A stretch of 64,000 bases of DNA, taken from Amylostereum areolatum (taxonomy: Eukaryota; Basidiomycota; Agaricomycetes; Russulales; Stereaceae). The stretch is taken from positions 310,001 through 374,000 of the forward strand of contig SAXG01000024.1 in NCBI GenBank assembly GCA_012932865.1, given 5' to 3'. The notes beneath the pieces were generated by a model. The model did no database searches, was not told the origin of the DNA, and saw only the letters and a list, made by a program, of their open reading frames with translations. Of the stretch, positions 21,203-31,656 are shown piece by piece; within the stretch, counting starts at the first letter, position 1, and every line of letters begins with the position of its first letter. The position numbers and the translations under genes are program-made.

Positions 21203-22917
21203 CTAAAAATTCAAACCACTAGCAAGATCCTTCAACATCGCTGCAGCCTCCTCACGCTCCTCCTTGCTGGACCTCTTCATCTTGTTGATCAGGATCAACA
21301 TCTCTTTGACTGGATCCGCATTTGAGGTTGTTGCCGCTTGAGGGGACGAGGGAGCATGTGCGGAGGGTACTCCTGAGTTTGAGTCAGTTTCCAACGCTCC
21401 TACACGTCTTCCGCTGCTCAAGTCCTTGTTCAGGCAGTCGCGCAGCATGTGACCTGGTTGGCGACAGAGGAAACAACCACCTTCCTTGCGCAGGTGTTCA
21501 CGCTCAGCATCAGTGAGACGTCCTAGACGCCCTCCTTGGGTGCTGACTGCTCCAACATGTGGTCCACTGCTGGTGGAGGATGAGGGTCGTGCGCTAGTGG
21601 TCAATGGCAAGGTCTTCTGCTTACGGTCTGCAGGCGATGCGAGCCAGCAGTTGCGGAGAAAGGCTTCATTGAGCGTGCATGCACCAACCTTCCAGTCGTC
21701 AAGGGTGGTAGAGAGTGGCCAAGTCCTCTCGCATTCCTTGTGAAGGCCACTGTTCAATCCTTCTTTGAAGAAGTAGAGAACAGACTCACCTTGGAATCCC
21801 GAGCATGGGAGGAGGGACTCAAATTCAGTGATGTACTGCTGCACGGGGAGGTCACCCTGCCTGAGGTCTGCAAGGGCATTCTGAGAGGTGATGGTCTCGT
21901 CAAACTGCTTGAAGTCCTTGTCGAACTGGGCGAGGACCTCCGTGAGGGTGAGCCACTTTGCACAAGTGGTTGTACCCGCTGGCTTGTTATCCTCGGCATC
22001 AAGGATCTCCTCCTGGCGCAGCTCTGCCTATACGCCGGCGACTGAACCTTCCATTAGGGAAAGCATCAGCTGTATCTGGTCGTTGTCGCTTGCATACTTC
22101 TTGCTATTTGCCCTAAGGAACATGCAGACAGCATTTTTGAAGCGATGCGACTCCTTGCGATCACTGGTGAATGGCTTAGGCTTAACGCCTATCTCGCCGG
22201 TGGAGGGGGTGGGGGTGGTCGGGGCTGGTTGGGACATGGTGGTTGCGGGCGGTTGAAATGGGGGAAGAGGGTTAACAGGGGACGCAGGGGACTGATGGGC
22301 ACTTTGAACAGCTGGAGAACCTGGGGTAGAGGGGGGCAGGAGAACTGCGAGTGCGTTACGGAAGGATGCGACACGTTCATTGTGTGCAAGAGTGATCCTG
22401 TAGAATGCTTCTGCAGCGACCTCGAGTTCTTTGTCTAAGAGGAATGGTTTTTCACCTGTGGCCCAGGTCCAACAATCAATGTCTGCATTGTAGAAGCTGG
22501 GATACCACTCTACGACTGCGCATCCGTTCTTCTTGTAGGCGTACCACTTCTTTGTACGCTCGTCGAATCTGATACCAAGGGGAACAGACCAAGGCTGGTC
22601 TCGTTGCGGTGGAGGTGCAGGGGAGCCTTCTTCTTGAGGAGCAGTGGCACCTTCTTCTCATTTGGGGGTCTGGGGGTTATAGATATGGTCGTGCTCCTGC
22701 ACCGCAACGTCGATATCAGTCTGTTCGACGTAAGGGAAACCTTCCTCGTCATTGAAGTACCACTGGGCAGTGACTCCGTCGTCGTGTGTCCAATGTGCGG
22801 TTCGTCATCCACCAAGGGTGAGGGCGTAGTACTCGCCTGGGGTAGCTCTGCGAGTGAAGCCGAGAGGGAAGTCTGGAGTGGTGGCACGGGGGGAGGATTC
22901 GGAAGCAATGGTGGTGT
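21203..22917 (-). pseudogene. gag: B Gag with CCHC knuckle
   Basis: Read from about 22800 downwards: TAHWTHDDGVTAQWYF, RTKKWYAYKKNG, a Pro-rich linker (22200-22350), capsid-like HRFKNAVCMFLRANSKKY, and the knuckle CFLCRQPGHMLRDC near 21430-21475. TAG at 22028-22030 replaces the Gln expected between GV and AELRQ, and a TGA lies near 22660. It ends AATTTTTAG at 21203, the T-run before the gag stop that the other elements share, with pol in the -1 frame. Confidence 0.8.
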
Positions 22918-23526
22918 CTAGAAAAAGTCCGCCGCGATGGGGCGACAGCCTAAGAGGCGAGCAGTGAGGTAGGAGGCCTTGAGAGCCTGGTGGATCTTGT
23001 GCTGATGATGACGCTGTTGCAGCTCCTTGCGGCTGGTGATCGTTTGACAAAGTGGTGGTGGCGGAGTAGATTCAGGCGTAGGGAGGGCAAAGTTATAGAT
23101 GGTGGGGAAGCTTTGACGGACGAGTGATGGTGGCAGATGGGTGTTGGAATAGGTGTGCCAGGTGGGGGAGTGGATGGAAAACCCAAAGTGGTTCTGATCT
23201 ATATCAAAGCGCACAACAACGCGAGCGTAGAGGCAGAGGATCATCTGTCTACCATGACCGTGATTCCAGCGCCACTCGTAAATGCGGCAGTTGATACCGT
23301 GGAGTTTCCAGGTGTGCTCTTTGCAGAGGAGCTCAAGGGCACGTAGGTGATCGATAGTGATGGCGTCTTCTCAAGGCCAAGGGAAGGGAGCGTCACGATT
23401 GGAGTTGAAGGTTTGGAGGTTGAATGCAATGAAGATAGGTTGATCAAGTGGTTCCAGGATGGGGGATTTAACATCGTAAAGACGGCAAGGGATGTGGTGA
23501 GGTGGGTGTGGGGGAGATCGTCCTAG
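22918..23526 (-). pseudogene. B pre-Gag ORF
   Basis: Frame reading CRLYDVKSPILEPLDQP, then a TGA near 23370, then LHGINCRIYEWRWNHGHG, TWHTYSNTHLPPSLVRQ and RPIAADFF-TAG (22918-22920). It is collinear with the D pre-gag ORF. The open frame extends upstream into the 5' LTR without a clear ATG, so the start is unknown. Function unknown. Confidence 0.55.
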
Positions 23527-23898
23527 TGTTAGGGATTGGTCCAGCGACTGGCAGATCACCCAAGTCACCCAAAGAGAGAGAGAAAAGAGGATGGATTGGC
23601 AGGAGAGGGTCCAAGTCTAGGCGTAGGGCCGAAGCAGTACGTGGGGAATGAAGAGGACGATCTAAGGAAAAGGGGCGCAGAGGAGAGCCTTATATATGTA
23701 CAGGATCAATGATGCAAGAATGGTGCGAGCGGGAGAGAACAATAAGGAAAAGGAAGGGGGAGGTCGTGGTCCAGAGCGATGATATCATAGATGGAAAGAT
23801 AAGAGGAGTCATGTTGACGACGTCATGTGATGGGAAATGTAATCATGTGACTGAACATGATGCAACAAAAAGGGAAAGAATTGAGGCAATCTGTGACA
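23527..23898 (-). repeat. 5' LTR of B
   Basis: 372 bp; on the plus strand TGTTAGGGATTGG to ATCTGTGACA. TATA near 23690-23700. Its right edge abuts the inverted repeat at 23899. Confidence 0.93.
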
Positions 23899-24033
23899 GA
23901 AGTCCATTTAAGCCCGGTTCTCACGCATTCGAAATGCGCGTCGGAAGTACAAATATCAGAAAGTTGTTGTAACTAAGTCTACAAATCTGATATGATCGAT
24001 TTGTAATGTCCATTAGCTCGAAGTGAAGTCAAT
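23899..24033. repeat. Outer inverted repeat, left copy (IR-1)
   Basis: 135 bp nearly identical (about 5 mismatches) to the reverse complement of 56820-56954. The right copy has four more terminal bases (GGCA); here they are replaced by the B LTR end. It contains a small palindrome (ACGCATTCGAAATGCGCGT). Confidence 0.85.
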
Positions 24034-24574
24034 CAAAACGTGTTGTGTGGAATGTGTATTCGACGGGAAAAAACACATTAGACACGTGAGGTTTTGGACT
24101 GCTTATGACCGGCTTGAAATGACTTATTTGTGATAGGACTTATCACGGAGCAAATTGAACTGATACTTCTCGTTTTGGTAGGAATCAAATGCAACATTTT
24201 GAGCCTGTGTTCTCTGAGATAAAACACATTAGAAATCTGTTCCTCAGGAACTAATGAACGGCTAGATTGAGGACTTGTGCACTTAAGGGTTGATACAGGC
24301 AAGGGCTCACCATATTCCCACACAGGTGCACAGGGCTTGAGTCCAGCCATTCATGAGTTCTTGAGGAACAGATTTCTAATGTGTTTTATCTCAGAGAACA
24401 CAGGCTCAAAATGTTGCATTTGATTCCTACCAAAACGAGAAGTATCAGTTCAATTTGCTCCGTGATAAGTCCTATCACAAATAAGTCATTTCAAGCCGGT
24501 CATAAGCAGTCCAAAACCTCACGTGTCTAATGTGTTTTTTCCCGTCGAATACACATTCCACACGACACATTTTG
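24034..24574. mobile_element. 540-bp fold-back element inside IR-1 region
   Basis: Two inverted arms of about 220-250 bp centred near 24304 (GTGTATTCGACGGG at 24054 pairs with CCCGTCGAATACAC at 24541). The middle of about 50-100 bp is also partly paired. No ORF. It interrupts the sequence that continues past IR-1 on the right side (GTCAATTCCTGGTCCC), so it looks like an insertion. Confidence 0.75.
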
Positions 24575-24841
24575 AAAACAGGGCCCTGCGGGCATACCTG
24601 GTCCCGGTCGGTGCAAACACATACTGCATGTCATATGCAAAGCATGCAAGTTAGAATGTCATACGGAAAGTATGATTTGGCCACTACATATATAGTGGCA
24701 AGGGTCTCAGTCCAACAAAAATCCGAGATCACAATTTTGCAATGAGAGCCGCAACCGAGAAAACCTTTAGGGCAGGCCAAGCGCGCAAGAAAAACCCAAC
24801 CAACCACGGACAGGATCACGTGACAATTTCAAACACCATTT
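24575..24841. other. Spacer between IR-1 and IR-2
   Basis: No gene. Short CCTGGTCCC (about 24598) and a CACGTGA-type motif near 24818 have rough counterparts between the right-hand copies (56693-56819). Confidence 0.4.
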
Positions 24842-24899
24842 ACCGGGGGCAGGATTCCATTTGAGCCTGATTCCCACGGATTCAAAACTGGAGTGAAAG
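24842..24899. repeat. Inner inverted repeat, left copy (IR-2)
   Basis: 58 bp starting ACCGGGGGCAGGATTCC. It matches the reverse complement of 56635-56692 at 57 of 58 positions. It shares the core GGCAG-A-TCCATTTGAGCC-G-TTC-CACG-ATT with IR-1. It faces right, towards KDZ1. Confidence 0.85.
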
Positions 24900-25983
24900 C
24901 AGGCTCCTTCCCACCATCTCTGAGAGGGTCGCTCTGAACTACTAGGGTGGAGGAGGACAAGATGATAATGTATATATCACGTGTAATAGTCATGTGCTTT
25001 GAAATTATATGACCACTTTCCATTTTAAGCCTGTTTAGATTTTGAAAGTTTGAACGCGACCTCTCAGAGACGGCTGGCACAAAACATTGGTAAACAACAG
25101 CCACCGCGGCGCCACCCACCCATTTGGGCAGCCACCGCCGGCAATGGGTCCGGTGAGCACCTGATCATCCCACATCTCCGGGATGATTAGCCGCGTCTCA
25201 GGGACGCTGATGGGGCAGCTAGCAGGCCTAAAAACGCCTTTAGGGTTGGACCCAGGTTGTTCCCAGCGCACCTAGGTACACGGCAGCGCTCGGCAGCCTC
25301 GGAAGGCCCCAAGGCCTTTCCGTCGTTGTCCCTGGATCCCGTGCCCTCGGCCCACGTCTCCTCCCGCCTTCCGAGGTGTCCCCAACGCTTCGGCAACGTC
25401 CGAAAGGGCGTGCCCGTCGTCTGCCTGCCCCCCGATGGCGACGGCGACGACTCTCCCCTTCCCCCTCCTTGTTCTACATATATTTTTATATCAGTAGAAT
25501 CGCATTTTTTCGTAGATTACGAATATATCACTAGTTTTAAAGCGCCGGCACTATGTAAGCAAGCACGCGGCCTTGTTTGTCCCCCCCCCAAAGGCAGTTA
25601 TCACGTGCATGTTGAACCCGGCAACGGCAACATCCGTGATATCCGGGGTATCCGTGATCTCCGGAGAACCCGGCTCGGCATCTTCGGCAACGCGGTAAAA
25701 ATTGACAAGTCGTGCTCGCCGTGGGGAACAGCGACGACGACGTTTCTCCCTTTGTATGCCACATAAACTACGAGTTATATACATGTACAGAATCACATTC
25801 GTTCGTATAGTACATTAGAAACAATGTAAGCCTGCATTTTAGCCTATATTACGGCTCTAACTATGATATAATAGTACCGACTTTGCGCACGACGTGTTTG
25901 TTGATTGCTGCACGTGATGTTGCGCGTCAAGCGCGAATCGACGCGTTCTCGTCTACTTACCGTCTCCTCACCCTCTCCACTCA
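24900..25983. other. Non-coding region upstream of KDZ1
   Basis: GC-rich in 25080-25450, AT-rich afterwards. No convincing ORF. Holds an imperfect tandem repeat TCCGTGATATCCGGGG (25635-25670) and several CACGTG cores (about 25602, 25912). It probably includes the promoter side of KDZ1. Confidence 0.4.
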
Positions 25984-27726
25984 TGAACATCGCACAGGCC
26001 AATCGTATCACATCAAAGTTCGTCAACAGGTACTCCGGAAGCGGCTCCTCATTGGCGGCCAAAAAGCGGAAGCTTCATGACATCCAGGAAGAGCGGGCGG
26101 CACTATAAATATGGAGAAAGGATCGGGAACACGGTGCGTGGTACAATGGTGACTACTGAACGGAACACTACTGACGACAACAGCAGCCCTGTGTGTGGCG
26201 ATTCAGGGACAACTTGCCGATGCAGGCTTTGAAGCAGGATCCATGCCAGACCTCGATGATCTCGCAGGGTTTGCGGATCACATCCCCCTCGCGCAAGACC
26301 AAGATATGGAATGGGACGATGAAGTTGACGAGGAGGACAACACCCCGGGCCTCACATTCAAGGATATTGCGTGGCATAAGGCTCGCCTTCGTGCAATCAT
26401 AAGGTGCGTAGCTATCTACCCGTGCACGTACATGCCACTTATCTCTGTTCCTCCCAAGTTTATACGGAGGTCGCATAAAGTCCCAGGACCAATGCAAGTG
26501 GTCTGATCGAAGGGCAGTCACGAATGCTGAGTGGGAGGCAATACTTCCCACCCTTGTCAACCCATACCTCCGTTGGCGATACGGGGCCAGAGCAGGGACT
26601 CCGTCGTCGGATGACCGCGACACTTGTGAATCGCATTTTTTCGATGTGCGCGTCTACGGCCTCTCTGGTGAGTATGCACCGCTAATTTCCTTGGCACCTT
26701 GCTGATCAACGTAGTTTTCTCACCTACGAAGCAGTCCGTCGAGCAGCAACCGGGCGAAAGCCCAAGCGTGGCCTTAGTTCGACGAGGGTACCTGGGAGCC
26801 ACCCCTAACCGGCCGTCCACCGCGTTTTCGTTGGAACTGCTGGAATTCTACCATCAGCTCCAATGACGGAACCCCTCCCTTGGCATTCAGCCCTTTGCGC
26901 GCATGATATGCGCCATACAACTAGTGAGTACTCCACGCTGTGTACACCCTCGAATGGCTGCGTTTATAAATACCAGGTTCCTTATGCAGCAGCTCTTCAA
27001 GAACAGCTCTCGGCTGCGTTTGACGCATACCTCAACCTTACACGTCGGCTCGACAAGCTTGCGGCGGATGAGCTGGGCTGGGACGGCCCCGACTAGCACC
27101 TGTTGGCCAGCTGCCTGTGTTGTGGGTTCAAGGTGGGGCCTACACACATTGATCACATTACAAAAGCACTGACTAGAATTATGCAGCAGCCAAACGAGGA
27201 TGTCCTCGTTCCGGCCCGTCTCCATGCGATGGACGGCTGCAGCTCTCACAAGCGGCAACACGACGCTGGCCACGCCGATGCTCGAGTATTTGACAGCTCC
27301 TACTTCTTCACCCCCAACAGGTTGATGTGTTCAAGGACGAAGTCAAGCGTCGACGCCCTGCGAAGGACCCCGAAGCAGGCATGCTCCTACCTAGCAAGAC
27401 AGTCAAATGTACCGAAAATTGGAAGGCAGCGAACACAACAGAGATGCACGAAGGCGTCGCCGAGGTCTTCGAGCAGACCGGTGTCTTTGTTTGCGCGTGT
27501 CGGCATGGCATTGTTGAGTTCGTGGAGGAAATCATCTAGAGCGGCGAACTGTATGTACCCCTCCCACTTTCCAATGCACTGACTGACCTATGCATTTCAG
27601 TGCGAAGTATCCGCTGTGCATCGTCGATACCATACTCCGGGTGTTTGGCGACGATCAAGGCCTTGGCTACGACATCGGGTGCTCCATGGACGCCACCGTC
27701 GAGCACAGCTCTCTCAATGCGCGCGT
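25984..27726 (+). pseudogene. KDZ transposase KDZ1, N-terminal part (split gene)
   Basis: A KDZ-type (Kyakuja-Dileera-Zisupton) DNA transposase in several exons. Recognisable pieces: a basic N-terminus from ATG 25984; acidic QDMEWDDEVDEED (about 26310); NAEWEAILPTLVNPYLRWRYG (about 26530); the CxC-type metal motif CLCCGFKVG (27112-27138); HAMDGCSSHKR with a catalytic-type Asp (about 27225); CACRHGIVE (27497); and GYDIGCSMDATVEHSSLNARV (27665-27726). Stops at 26864 (TGA), 27094 (TAG) and 27537 (TAG, Gln in KDZ2) kill it. It ends exactly at a MITE. The rest of the gene is at 36063-36593 on the other strand. Confidence 0.82.
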
Positions 27727-27921
27727 CAGAGCATGACACGAGTTGATCCACGGATATCCGCGGGTTTTTTTGACAGGTACCTGTGGTCTCAGAATCAATA
27801 CCTCAATCCTTACAGGTATCAGGCACACAGGTACCTGTATCCGCGGGTTGGATACCTGCGGGTGTGCCTGAAGGGTACCCAAACAGGTACCCACAGGTAT
27901 AGCAACTCGTGTCATGCTCTG
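27727..27921. mobile_element. hAT-type MITE, 195 bp, with swapped target duplications
   Basis: Terminal inverted repeats CAGAGCATGACACGAGTTG / complement, with CAG...CTG ends and 8-bp flanks typical of hAT elements. The left flank is GCGCGCGT (27719-27726); the right flank is GCCCACAG (27922-27929). They differ from each other but match the flanks of the second copy (36594-37122). The core is rich in the palindrome CAGGTACCTGT. No ORF. Confidence 0.9.
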
Positions 27922-30900
27922 GCCCACAGTAATGGTCAACTTGGCGAAAGCGGAGAAGGTCAAAATGACTACGGCGGACATTATGCACCAACATTTTGGA
28001 CACGTCTCTCATGGTACACTCACAAAGTTAACATCAGACGTTGTCAAAGGAGTGCACATTGACCCAGCATCTCGTCCCTCTGATCACTGCCATGGTTGTC
28101 AGATGGGAAAGTCAACACATCAAATGTTCCCGGTTTCAGAGGAACGCGCTACGCGGGTGTTGGGAAAGATTCATTCTGACCTAGGGGGACCCATGCGTAT
28201 AAAATCGATCCAAGGAAATACCTATATGGCTACGTTCCTCGACGATAGTTCGTCTTTCGGTGCTATCTACTATCTGAAGGCTAAAAGCGAGTTCGTGAAA
28301 GTGTTCGAGCACTTCAGAGTGTGGGCCGAAAATCAGACGGGCGAAAAGATAGGAATCTTCCACTCCGATCATGGAGGGGAGTTCACTAGTCGGGAACTCG
28401 AGGATTGGTTCAAAGAACTGGGAATAGAACATCACATGTCTGTGCCGTACACGCCACAACTCAATGGACGAGCGGAACGATTCAATCGTACAATCCTTGA
28501 AAAGGCAATGGCTATGCTTCACCACGCTGGCCTTAGCTTAGGATTCTGGCAGTATGCAGTCGAAGCTGCTGTCCACATCTACAATTGTACACCGACTCGG
28601 ATCAACAGTGGCACACTCCGCTTGAGCGCTGGACAAAGGGAAAGGATATTCCCAATGGCACGTACCTTAGGGTATTTGGTTGCGCTGCTAAGGCATTCAT
28701 AGTCAAGGACAAACGTCACAAGCTACAAGGAAAGACATTCCCTGCGACATTCATTGGCTATGAACCCGGTGCCAGTGGGTATCAGTTGTGGGTAAAGGAA
28801 AAGAGAACCATGGTCATTGCTGCCTATGGCGAGGTAGACTTTGACGAAACCTCTTTCCCGGCAAAACCAAGTTTGCCAGCTCTGGTTCAGCCCCCACCTG
28901 TTGTGCGTCTGGAAGATTTAGTTCCAGATGTCGAAATTCCTGAGAAGCATCGTCACGCTCGACCATCGGCACCTACTCAAGCTGATCCTGGTCCTGCAGC
29001 AGACGAAGAAAAGAAAGACAGCGGTGAGGAAGAAGTTGAAACCCCACCATCCAAGCATGAAGAGGAAGAGGTCAAGGAGATGGAGTCTGTCATCTCTGAC
29101 CTCACCACCCTTTCTCCATCCCCTTCACCACCACAAACTCCACTGCATACTCCTGCAGTGGGAGTTACACCGCTCCCACAAACTCCTCAAACTAGTCGGT
29201 ACCACGATGCTCTAGCAAACCCCCCACATGCAGACTACTCCCCACCTTCGCATGAGCCTGTCACGCCTGAACAAAGGCCGCGACGGAATCGTGCAGGTTT
29301 GAGCCCGCGCTACAATAATCCAGACAATGCGCATGGTACAGGGAGGTCTAGCCAGGTCGATGCAACTATGGGCAGACGAGGAGGTTGTCGTCATGTAATG
29401 GGAGGAATGCCTTTGCTTTTGGCTTTGCTAGATACAGCAGCATTGCCTGACCCACAGTCTTTTGGGGAAGCAATAGCATCGCATGAAGCGGCGCAGTGGA
29501 GGGAAGCGTGTCAATATGAGAAAAATGCGCTAGACAAAATGGGAACCTGGAGATTGGTGGACAGACCCAAGGATGCGAACATTATCACTTGCAAATGGGT
29601 CTTCAAGCGTAAATCAGACATGCTATTTTGTGCTCGCATGGTCGCTAGAGGCTTCAAACAGGAGTATGGCAAGGATTATACGGAAACCTTCAGCCCTGTT
29701 GCCTGGTTCGAAACAATTCATTTCTGCCTTGTGTTGGCTGCACAAGAAGATTGGGAAATACATGGCATGTACATCAAGTCAGTGTTCCTGCATGGGCAAC
29801 TGGAGGAAGAAATCTACATGGAGCAACCGGAAGGTTTCGTAGATCCTACACATCTGGAGAAAGTTGTCTTACTACTGAAGGCCATCTATGGTCTTAAACA
29901 AGCTGCTAGGCAGTGGAACACAGTAATTGACGCACTCCTAAAGGAGTTGGGCTTTGTCCGTACTTATTCGGACACAGGATTATACGTCTATCGTCGACAG
30001 GAGGGGAACACAGTCATCATTTTGATACTGTATGTCGACGACATGGCGTTAATGGGGAACTCGCTTAGCGAAATCAAGTGCATCAAAAGTGCCATCGCTA
30101 GTCGGTTTAAGATGATGGACCTAGGGGAATTGTCTTCTTTCCTTGGGATTTGAATCATTCGCGACAGAAAGCAGAAGACAATTGAGATAGATCAAAAGCG
30201 GAACATAGCAGAAATGCTTGCCCGTTTCGAGATGTCTGAAGCGAACCCCACTCGCACTCCCCTGCCATCCGGTATTGTCCTTGAAAAGGCAACCAAAGAT
30301 GCAGACCCGCACACTAGGACGTACTACCAGTCTCTCATTGGCAGTCTCATGTACATCACCATTGGTTCTCGTCCAGACATTGCGTATGCGGTCACACGGC
30401 TGGCACAGTTCAGCTCAAACCCCACTTTGGCCCATCTGAAAGCGGTGAAGTACGTTCTGCGGTACATTGTTGGTACACAGGACTATCGCATTCGCTACAA
30501 TGGCAAAGTGAAGGACAAGCTATTTGGTTTCTCTGATGCGGATTGGGCGGAGAATAGGGATAATCATCACTCGACATCTGCATATGTCTTCATCTACTCC
30601 GGCGGTGCCATCGCCTGGATGTCAAAGAAGCAGAGTACGTCGCAATGGCAGAAGCGGCAAAACAGATGGCTTTGTACAGGAACCTCTATCAAGAGATCGG
30701 CTACCCGAGTCAAGTGCCTTTTACCTTGTATGGTGACAACCGGGGCACACTTATTAGTGCACAAAACCCTGTCACTGGTAAAAGTCTAAAGCACATTGAT
30801 ATTCATTGGCATTACATTCGGGAATGTGTCGATGATGGAGTGGTTTCCTTGGTTCATGCCCCTTCAGCGGATATAGTGGCAGATGCTCTGACCAAGCCTG

Positions 30901-30968
30901 TCCCTTATGACACACACATTCATTTGAGTGGGAGGATGGGTTTAGTGGAAGCAAAGGACAGTCGCTAG
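27922..30968 (+). pseudogene. pol: Ty1/Copia Pol (integrase, RT, RNase H)
   Basis: The integrase zinc finger MHQHFGHVSH...CHGCQMGK starts near 27981. The core has D (HSDLGG), D (HSDHGGEF) and E (NGRAERFNRTI). A one-base deletion near 28600-28640 shifts the frame. A Pro/Glu-rich linker follows (28920-29330), then RT with CKWVFKRK, VARGFKQEYG and catalytic YVDDM (30030). TGA at 30151-30153 replaces Arg of LGIRIIRD. RNase H FSDADWAENRDNHHST follows; about 31 bases are missing near 30635 (KKQ...EYVAMAEA). It ends with HIDIHWHYIRE and TAG 30966. The N-terminal gag-protease half of this element is at 37123-38485 on the opposite strand. Confidence 0.9.
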
Positions 30969-30994
30969 CTTTCGATCATCCCATTAAGTGGGAG

Positions 30995-31351
30995 TGTTGA
31001 AGATAGTAATGCGGACGATCTCTAGCTTCAACTACATTATGTAATATGTGATGGAAAGGAACGGAAGGTTCTGGGAAGAACCGTAACAATATGGAATCGG
31101 CTGTGCGAGGCTGTGCGGAGCACGTGATTCTTACTATACGCTTTCACATGAAAGCTGTGGTGGATGACTGAGCGCACTCTTGGCGCTGATTAATTATGCT
31201 ACACTATGGCACCACTTTCTTACAGCTTTTATGATTGGCTCTTATGGCACAGCGGTTTGGGTATATAAGGCTCTCGTATTTTGTCCTGCCTCCTCACTCG
31301 AAGTATCCCTTCGACTGAGTGTCTCACTGACTTGGATAAGTCTGTTCAACA
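30995..31351 (+). repeat. 3' LTR of the Copia element
   Basis: 357 bp from TGTTGAAGATAG to TCTGTTCAACA. Preceded by the purine tract AAGTGGGAG. TATA box GTATATAAGG at 31261-31270. The other LTR is 39236-39707 in opposite orientation. It is followed by CCAAC, which does not match the flank of the other LTR. Confidence 0.92.
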
Positions 31352-31656
31352 CCAACACCTCGACCCGCCCTGCAAAGCTGACAGACGACGAGCGTGCAAA
31401 GATGATGCGTGAGGGCAAGTGCTTCATGTGTCGACAGGCCGGTCATGTCTCCCGCGACTGCCCCAACCGCGACTCGAGTGCACGATGGGTAGGCGCAGTG
31501 GAGACTGGATCTAAGGCTCCACCCACCGCGAAAGCAGCTCCCGACCTGTCCAAAACCATTGTGGCGATCACTCGCCAGCTGAATGATCTGGACGCAGAAG
31601 GCAAGGTGCAGGCAGTAGCACTGTTGAAGGACATCCTGGAATCACAGGATTTTTGA
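31352..31656 (+). pseudogene. gag: C-terminal Gag of C with zinc knuckle
   Basis: Reads STRPAKLTDDERAKMM, then CFMCRQAGHVSRDC (about 31421-31462), a Gly/Thr linker and an end LLKDILESQDF. Ends GATTTTTGA at 31648-31656. B Gag has the same order (LTDAEREHLRKEGGC...). All of gag upstream is missing. Confidence 0.85.

Larger units (their letters stand above)
16808..23898 (-). mobile_element. Ty3/gypsy element B, full length, mutated
   Basis: A 7.1-kb element on the minus strand with 372-bp LTRs at both ends, pre-gag ORF, gag, pol and chromodomain. The flanks (GGAAC left, GAAGT right) do not match as a target duplication. The two LTRs differ at roughly 23 positions by eye, nearly all transitions. 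Nonsense codons and lost integrase residues make it inactive. Confidence 0.92.

Noticed and set aside
27727..27921. CRISPR-like array of CAGGTACC repeats
   Set aside because: Repeats are short palindromes at irregular spacing inside a MITE with terminal inverted repeats; eukaryotic context.
31352..31356. Simple Copia insertion into element C with a 5-bp duplication
   Set aside because: The flank at the other LTR (GATGT on the plus strand) does not match and leads into a different gene.
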